Assembly: GCA_947475995.1 (NCBI GenBank)
Contig: CANJNI010000041.1
Location: 1-35,407 of the forward strand
Length of the DNA stretch: 35,407 bases
Source: Beijerinckiaceae bacterium
Lineage (GTDB): Bacteria; Pseudomonadota; Alphaproteobacteria; Rhizobiales; Beijerinckiaceae
Direction: 5' to 3'
Part shown: piece by piece, positions 32,790 to 35,407 of the stretch
Layout: each line of letters starts with the position of its first letter
Numbering within the stretch: the first letter of the stretch is position 1
Program-made: the position numbers and the translations under genes
The notes under the pieces: model-generated
Seen by the model: only the letters and a program-made list of their open reading frames with translations
Told to the model about the DNA's origin: nothing
Database searches by the model: none

Positions 32790-34214
32790 ATGAGACGACT
32801 GCGCCGGGTGAAGATTGTCGCCACATTGGGGCCGGCGTCTCAGGATCGTGAAGTCGTCGCCAAACTGTTCGATGCGGGAGTCGATGTCTTCCGCATCAAC
32901 ATGAGCCACGGCACGCACGATGGCTTGCGCGAGCGCGTCACGACGATCCGCTCCATCGAGAAGGAAAAGAAGCGTCCCATCGGGATTCTGGTCGATCTTC
33001 AGGGTCCGAAGCTGCGTGTCGGCGAATTCAAGACCGGCTCGGCGGAGCTGAAGAAGGGCGCGAAATTCATTCTCGACGCGCAAAAGACGCCGGGCGACGA
33101 AACCCGCGTCTATCTCCCGCATCCGGAAATTCTGCGCGCGCTCGAACCCGGCCACACGATCCTGATCGACGACGGAAAACTGTCGCTGCATGTGGTCGAG
33201 GCGAGCCCTGAAAAGGCCCTGTGCCAGGTGGACATCGGCGGGCGCATTTCGAACCGCAAGGGCGTCAGCCTGCCGGACACCGACATTCCGGTCGCGGCCA
33301 TGACCGCCAAGGATCGGTCGGACCTTGAAGCCGCCGTGGCGGCGGGGGTGGACTGGATCGCGGTGTCCTTCGTGCAGCGGCCCGAGGACATTGCGGATGT
33401 GAAGAAGACCGCGCGGGGCCGCGCGCTCGTTCTGGCCAAGATCGAAAAGCCGCAGGCCATCGCGCGGCTCGACGAAATTCTGGAAATCTCCGACGCCCTG
33501 ATGGTCGCGCGCGGCGATCTCGGGGTGGAAATGCCGCTCGAGAAGGTGCCCGGCCTGCAGAAGCGCATCACCCGTGCGGCTCGCCGGCTCGGCAAGCCCG
33601 TGGTTGTGGCGACCCAGATGCTCGAATCCATGATCACCGCGCCGGTGCCGACGCGCGCCGAAGTGTCGGACGTGGCGACGGCCGTGTTCGAGGGAGCGGA
33701 CGCCGTGATGCTTTCGGCAGAAAGCGCCGCCGGGCAATATCCGGTGGAATCGGTGATGATGATGAACCGCATTGCCGAGGAGGTGGAGAACGATCCGCTG
33801 TTCCGGTCGATCATCACCGCCCAGCGCGCCGCGCCCGAACCCACCGGGGCAGATGCGATAGCGGCGGCGGCGCGGGACGTGGCCGAGACGCTCGACCTCA
33901 AGGCCATCGCGGCCTGGACCTCGTCGGGCTCGACCGCCTTCCGGATCGCCCGCGAAAGGCCCCGGCCGCCGATCGTCGCCCTCACGCCGCGAATCGAGAC
34001 CGCCCGCCGCCTGTCGATCGTCTGGGGCGTCCACGCGGTCGTCACCAAGGACGCCGAACACGCGGACGACATGGCCAAGCGGGCCTGCAAGTTCTCCAAC
34101 CGCGAAGGTTTTTCAGTCGAAGGCGACCGGATCATCGTGGTGGCCGGCGTGCCGTTCGGAACGCCCGGCGCGACGAACATGCTGCGGATTGCGTTTACGA
34201 GCGGGGAGAAGTGA
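32790..34214 (+). CDS. pyk: Pyruvate kinase
   Basis: The 474-residue enzyme transfers phosphate from phosphoenolpyruvate to ADP, the last step of glycolysis. KIVATLGPAS opens the barrel. 'VFRINMSHG', VDLQGPKLRVGEF, the catalytic Lys in LAKIEKPQAI, the metal-binding MVARGDLGVEMPLEKVP, and ATQMLESM are all present. The C-terminal domain carries AWTSSGSTAFRIARERP. ATG 32790 is preferred over GTG 32787 because AAGGGA then lies about four to five bases upstream. It follows the DUF1036 gene closely and may be co-transcribed. Confidence 0.97.
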   Translation: MRRLRRVKIVATLGPASQDREVVAKLFDAGVDVFRINMSHGTHDGLRERVTTIRSIEKEKKRPIGILVDLQGPKLRVGEFKTGSAELKKGAKFILDAQKTPGDETRVYLPHPEILRALEPGHTILIDDGKLSLHVVEASPEKALCQVDIGGRISNRKGVSLPDTDIPVAAMTAKDRSDLEAAVAAGVDWIAVSFVQRPEDIADVKKTARGRALVLAKIEKPQAIARLDEILEISDALMVARGDLGVEMPLEKVPGLQKRITRAARRLGKPVVVATQMLESMITAPVPTRAEVSDVATAVFEGADAVMLSAESAAGQYPVESVMMMNRIAEEVENDPLFRSIITAQRAAPEPTGADAIAAAARDVAETLDLKAIAAWTSSGSTAFRIARERPRPPIVALTPRIETARRLSIVWGVHAVVTKDAEHADDMAKRACKFSNREGFSVEGDRIIVVAGVPFGTPGATNMLRIAFTSGEK

Positions 34215-34224
34215 GGGATAAGTC

Positions 34225-34253
34225 AGTTTCGGCTCTGCAAAGGGCCTGAAACT
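34225..34253 (+). terminator. Possible hairpin after pyk
   Basis: AGTTTCGGC (34225-34233) pairs with GCC-t-GAAACT (34244-34253) with one bulge, 10 bp past the pyk stop. No clean U-run follows, so termination is uncertain. Confidence 0.35.
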
Positions 34254-34310
34254 TGCGAAAGTACATATTTTATTGTAATTATATTTTATTTTCAGCGTAT
34301 CGGTGCTGAA

Positions 34311-35075
34311 ATGAATTCTGACGAGTCGACCAGTTCCCCACAGTTAAAGGAAAAAGAAAATATCCAGAATCATATCGACTTGGAAAAATGTGTGACCGTT
34401 TTAGTTACTGAAGCCCAAGAGCCTTTTACGCATTTAGCTCTGCTCCGACTACAGGCCGTTCCGCGTCCCGGAGATTTGATAAATATTTCTGTCGGCTCGG
34501 CAATCGCCACCTATTCTGTTATATATGTGAATTTTAACCCTTATGAACCGCGTTGCCATATTACACTAGGCTGCACTTTTTCTCCAAGGGCCACCCCAGC
34601 AGGCGGAGGGACTTCGAACACTGTCGACCTTAAGGAACGCATGGAGCATATAACCAAATCGAATATCCAATTTTTTGAAAAGGCACAAGCATATACAAAC
34701 GCAATTCTGCTCGCAGGATACGCAGGGGTATTTGGCCTTTGGACATTTTCGAAGAATTACATGACAGCTTTTGCGTCCAATTTGACGGTGATTTTAGCCG
34801 GGATTTCATTGTTGCTTTTCATTACATGGGAAATTTTTCAGATGGTTAAGCGTTCCTATGCGATGGCAAATTTTGTTCGCCTTGTGAATAAAACTCCACA
34901 GGAATTTTTTGAGCTCCTTTCGAAGCAGGAGGCTCACAATCGCGAAGCAAGCGGGCGCAGCATGCTCATTTGGAAGGTTGTTTTAGTTCCAACCATTTTC
35001 TGCGCTTATGCCGCAGCGCTACTGCTTCTGTATAGCGCTGCAAGGAATCTTTTCGGATCCACACCTTTGCCATGA
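34311..35075 (+). CDS. AT-rich membrane protein of unknown family
   Basis: The 254-residue product is not one I recognise. A soluble N-terminal part (about 1-110) has a beta-rich core (CVTVLVTEAQEPFTHLALLR, GDLINISVGSAIATYSVIY, PRCHITLGCTF). A helix (DLKERMEHITKSNIQFFEKA) leads into about three membrane segments: near 129-145 (AILLAGYAGVFGLWTF), 155-178 (LTVILAGISLLLFITWEIF) and 222-245 (WKVVLVPTIFCAYAAALLLL). A cytoplasmic or linker helix (about 180-215) lies between the last two. The DNA (34255-35075) is visibly AT-richer than all neighbours and uses A/T-ending codons, a sign of horizontal transfer. The last bases overlap the hicB frame by four. A defence or toxin role would fit the context but is unproven. 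Confidence 0.7.
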   Translation: MNSDESTSSPQLKEKENIQNHIDLEKCVTVLVTEAQEPFTHLALLRLQAVPRPGDLINISVGSAIATYSVIYVNFNPYEPRCHITLGCTFSPRATPAGGGTSNTVDLKERMEHITKSNIQFFEKAQAYTNAILLAGYAGVFGLWTFSKNYMTAFASNLTVILAGISLLLFITWEIFQMVKRSYAMANFVRLVNKTPQEFFELLSKQEAHNREASGRSMLIWKVVLVPTIFCAYAAALLLLYSAARNLFGSTPLP

Positions 35076-35311
35076 ATACGATGAGCTACAAGGGCTACGA
35101 GGGGCTGGTGTCCTACGACGAGGATGCCGAACTCTTTCACGGCGAGATCATCAATCTGCGCGATGTGGTCACGTTTCAGGGTCGCTCGGTAGATGAATTG
35201 AAGAAGGCGCTTGAAGACTCGGTGGAGGATTATCTGGCCTTCTGCGCGGAGCGGGGCGAAGGGGAGTGTCAGAAATTTTGTGTGCGGGGCCGGTTGACCA
35301 TCACGAGTTGA
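35072..35311 (+). pseudogene. hicB: HicB antitoxin truncated by an IS256-family element
   Basis: The frame reads MSYKGYEGLVSYDEDAELFH, then GEIINLRDVVTFQGRSVDEL and EDSVEDYLAFCAERGE. This is the partial-RNase-H fold of HicB-like antitoxins. The natural start is probably ATG 35081. After GE (codon 35258-35260) the sequence enters the IS end at 35261. The final residues (GECQKFCVRGRLTITS) are IS-encoded, so the C-terminal DNA-binding domain is lost. No hicA toxin is seen upstream, where the AT-rich gene ends. The pair is therefore dead. Confidence 0.8.
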
Positions 35312-35407
35312 CGAACCTTTCGTCGAACATGATGGCGAATTGTGTTTTGGCTTCGCTCCATTCACGTGGCGGCATTTTCCACTCCCCGGCGACCTGACGC
35401 AAGACCA
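35261..35407 (-). mobile_element. IS256-family insertion sequence (partial, right edge)
   Basis: The element starts at 35261 with the terminal repeat GGGGAGTGTCAGAAATTTTG, the form typical of IS256-family ends. Forty bases inside lies the stop codon of a transposase on the minus strand. The rest is outside the window, so the second end and target duplication cannot be read. Confidence 0.8.
35301..35407 (-). CDS. IS256-family transposase, C-terminal fragment
   Basis: On the minus strand the frame entering from the right edge reads LRQVAGEWKMPPREWSEAKT followed by QFAIMFDERFVNS and TGA (35303-35301). The W-K-M-P-P-R-E-W and TQFAI.F..RF pattern is the conserved end of IS256-family (MULE-like, DDE) transposases. 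Only the last 35 residues or so are in view. The gene may be complete beyond the edge. Confidence 0.85.
   Translation of the reverse strand, partial: VLRQVAGEWKMPPREWSEAKTQFAIMFDERFVNS

Noticed and set aside
35006-35365. A 119-residue minus-strand frame at the right edge
   Set aside because: It crosses from hicB antisense into the IS; the real transposase fragment is in another frame and ends at 35301.
1-35407. CRISPR arrays, tRNA, rRNA or riboswitches
   Set aside because: No regularly spaced repeats or recognisable RNA gene sequence were found on reading the window.

Overview
The window looks like a high-GC chromosomal segment from an alphaproteobacterium, most likely of the order Hyphomicrobiales (Rhizobiales). 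The evidence is a GapR (DUF2312) gene, the grouping of N-formylglutamate amidohydrolase/DUF1244 with DUF1036 and pyruvate kinase, DUF1345 and S1/P1 nuclease genes, and interspersed 'TCATTGCGAG...' palindromes of the rhizobial type. I cannot name a genus.

Layout. Positions 1-275 hold the end of an IS21-family element inserted in a tyrosine-recombinase remnant. An AbrB-type antitoxin/Doc toxin pair follows (572-1176). Then come a DUF2892 membrane protein and a cytochrome b561, divergent around a perfect palindrome (1189-2331), a membrane PAS-GGDEF-EAL protein (2360-4699), and the glutamate synthase operon gltB-gltD (4861-10945). A D-2-hydroxyacid dehydrogenase precedes a metal-uptake-like locus at 12399-18890. 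That locus has a degenerate cupredoxin-like exported protein, a TonB-dependent receptor and a MoxY-like sensor kinase with nine consecutive Asp in its periplasmic domain on the minus strand. A NarL-type response regulator and a long proline-rich TonB diverge on the plus strand.

Downstream are ispA, DUF1345, a quinone oxidoreductase, a small cytochrome c, a 30-residue microprotein, an S1/P1 nuclease, gpmI, two dipeptide-type ABC permeases without partners, a winged-helix protein, an MFS transporter and a CocE/NonD hydrolase between palindromic repeats. These are followed by gapR, DUF1244, N-formylglutamate amidohydrolase, DUF1036 and pyk. The right edge (34255-35407) is an AT-rich foreign gene for a membrane protein of unknown family, then a hicB cut by the 3' end of an IS256-family transposase.

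How it fits together. Most of the window is ordinary housekeeping: ammonia assimilation (GltBD), glycolysis (GpmI, Pyk), isoprenoids (IspA) and histidine-related catabolism. The accessory interest lies at both edges (IS insertions, toxin-antitoxin genes, foreign AT-rich DNA) and in the sensor/TonB/receptor locus. I infer that this locus is a regulated outer-membrane uptake system for a metal or metal chelate; its substrate is not shown by the sequence. No tRNA, rRNA or CRISPR array was seen.
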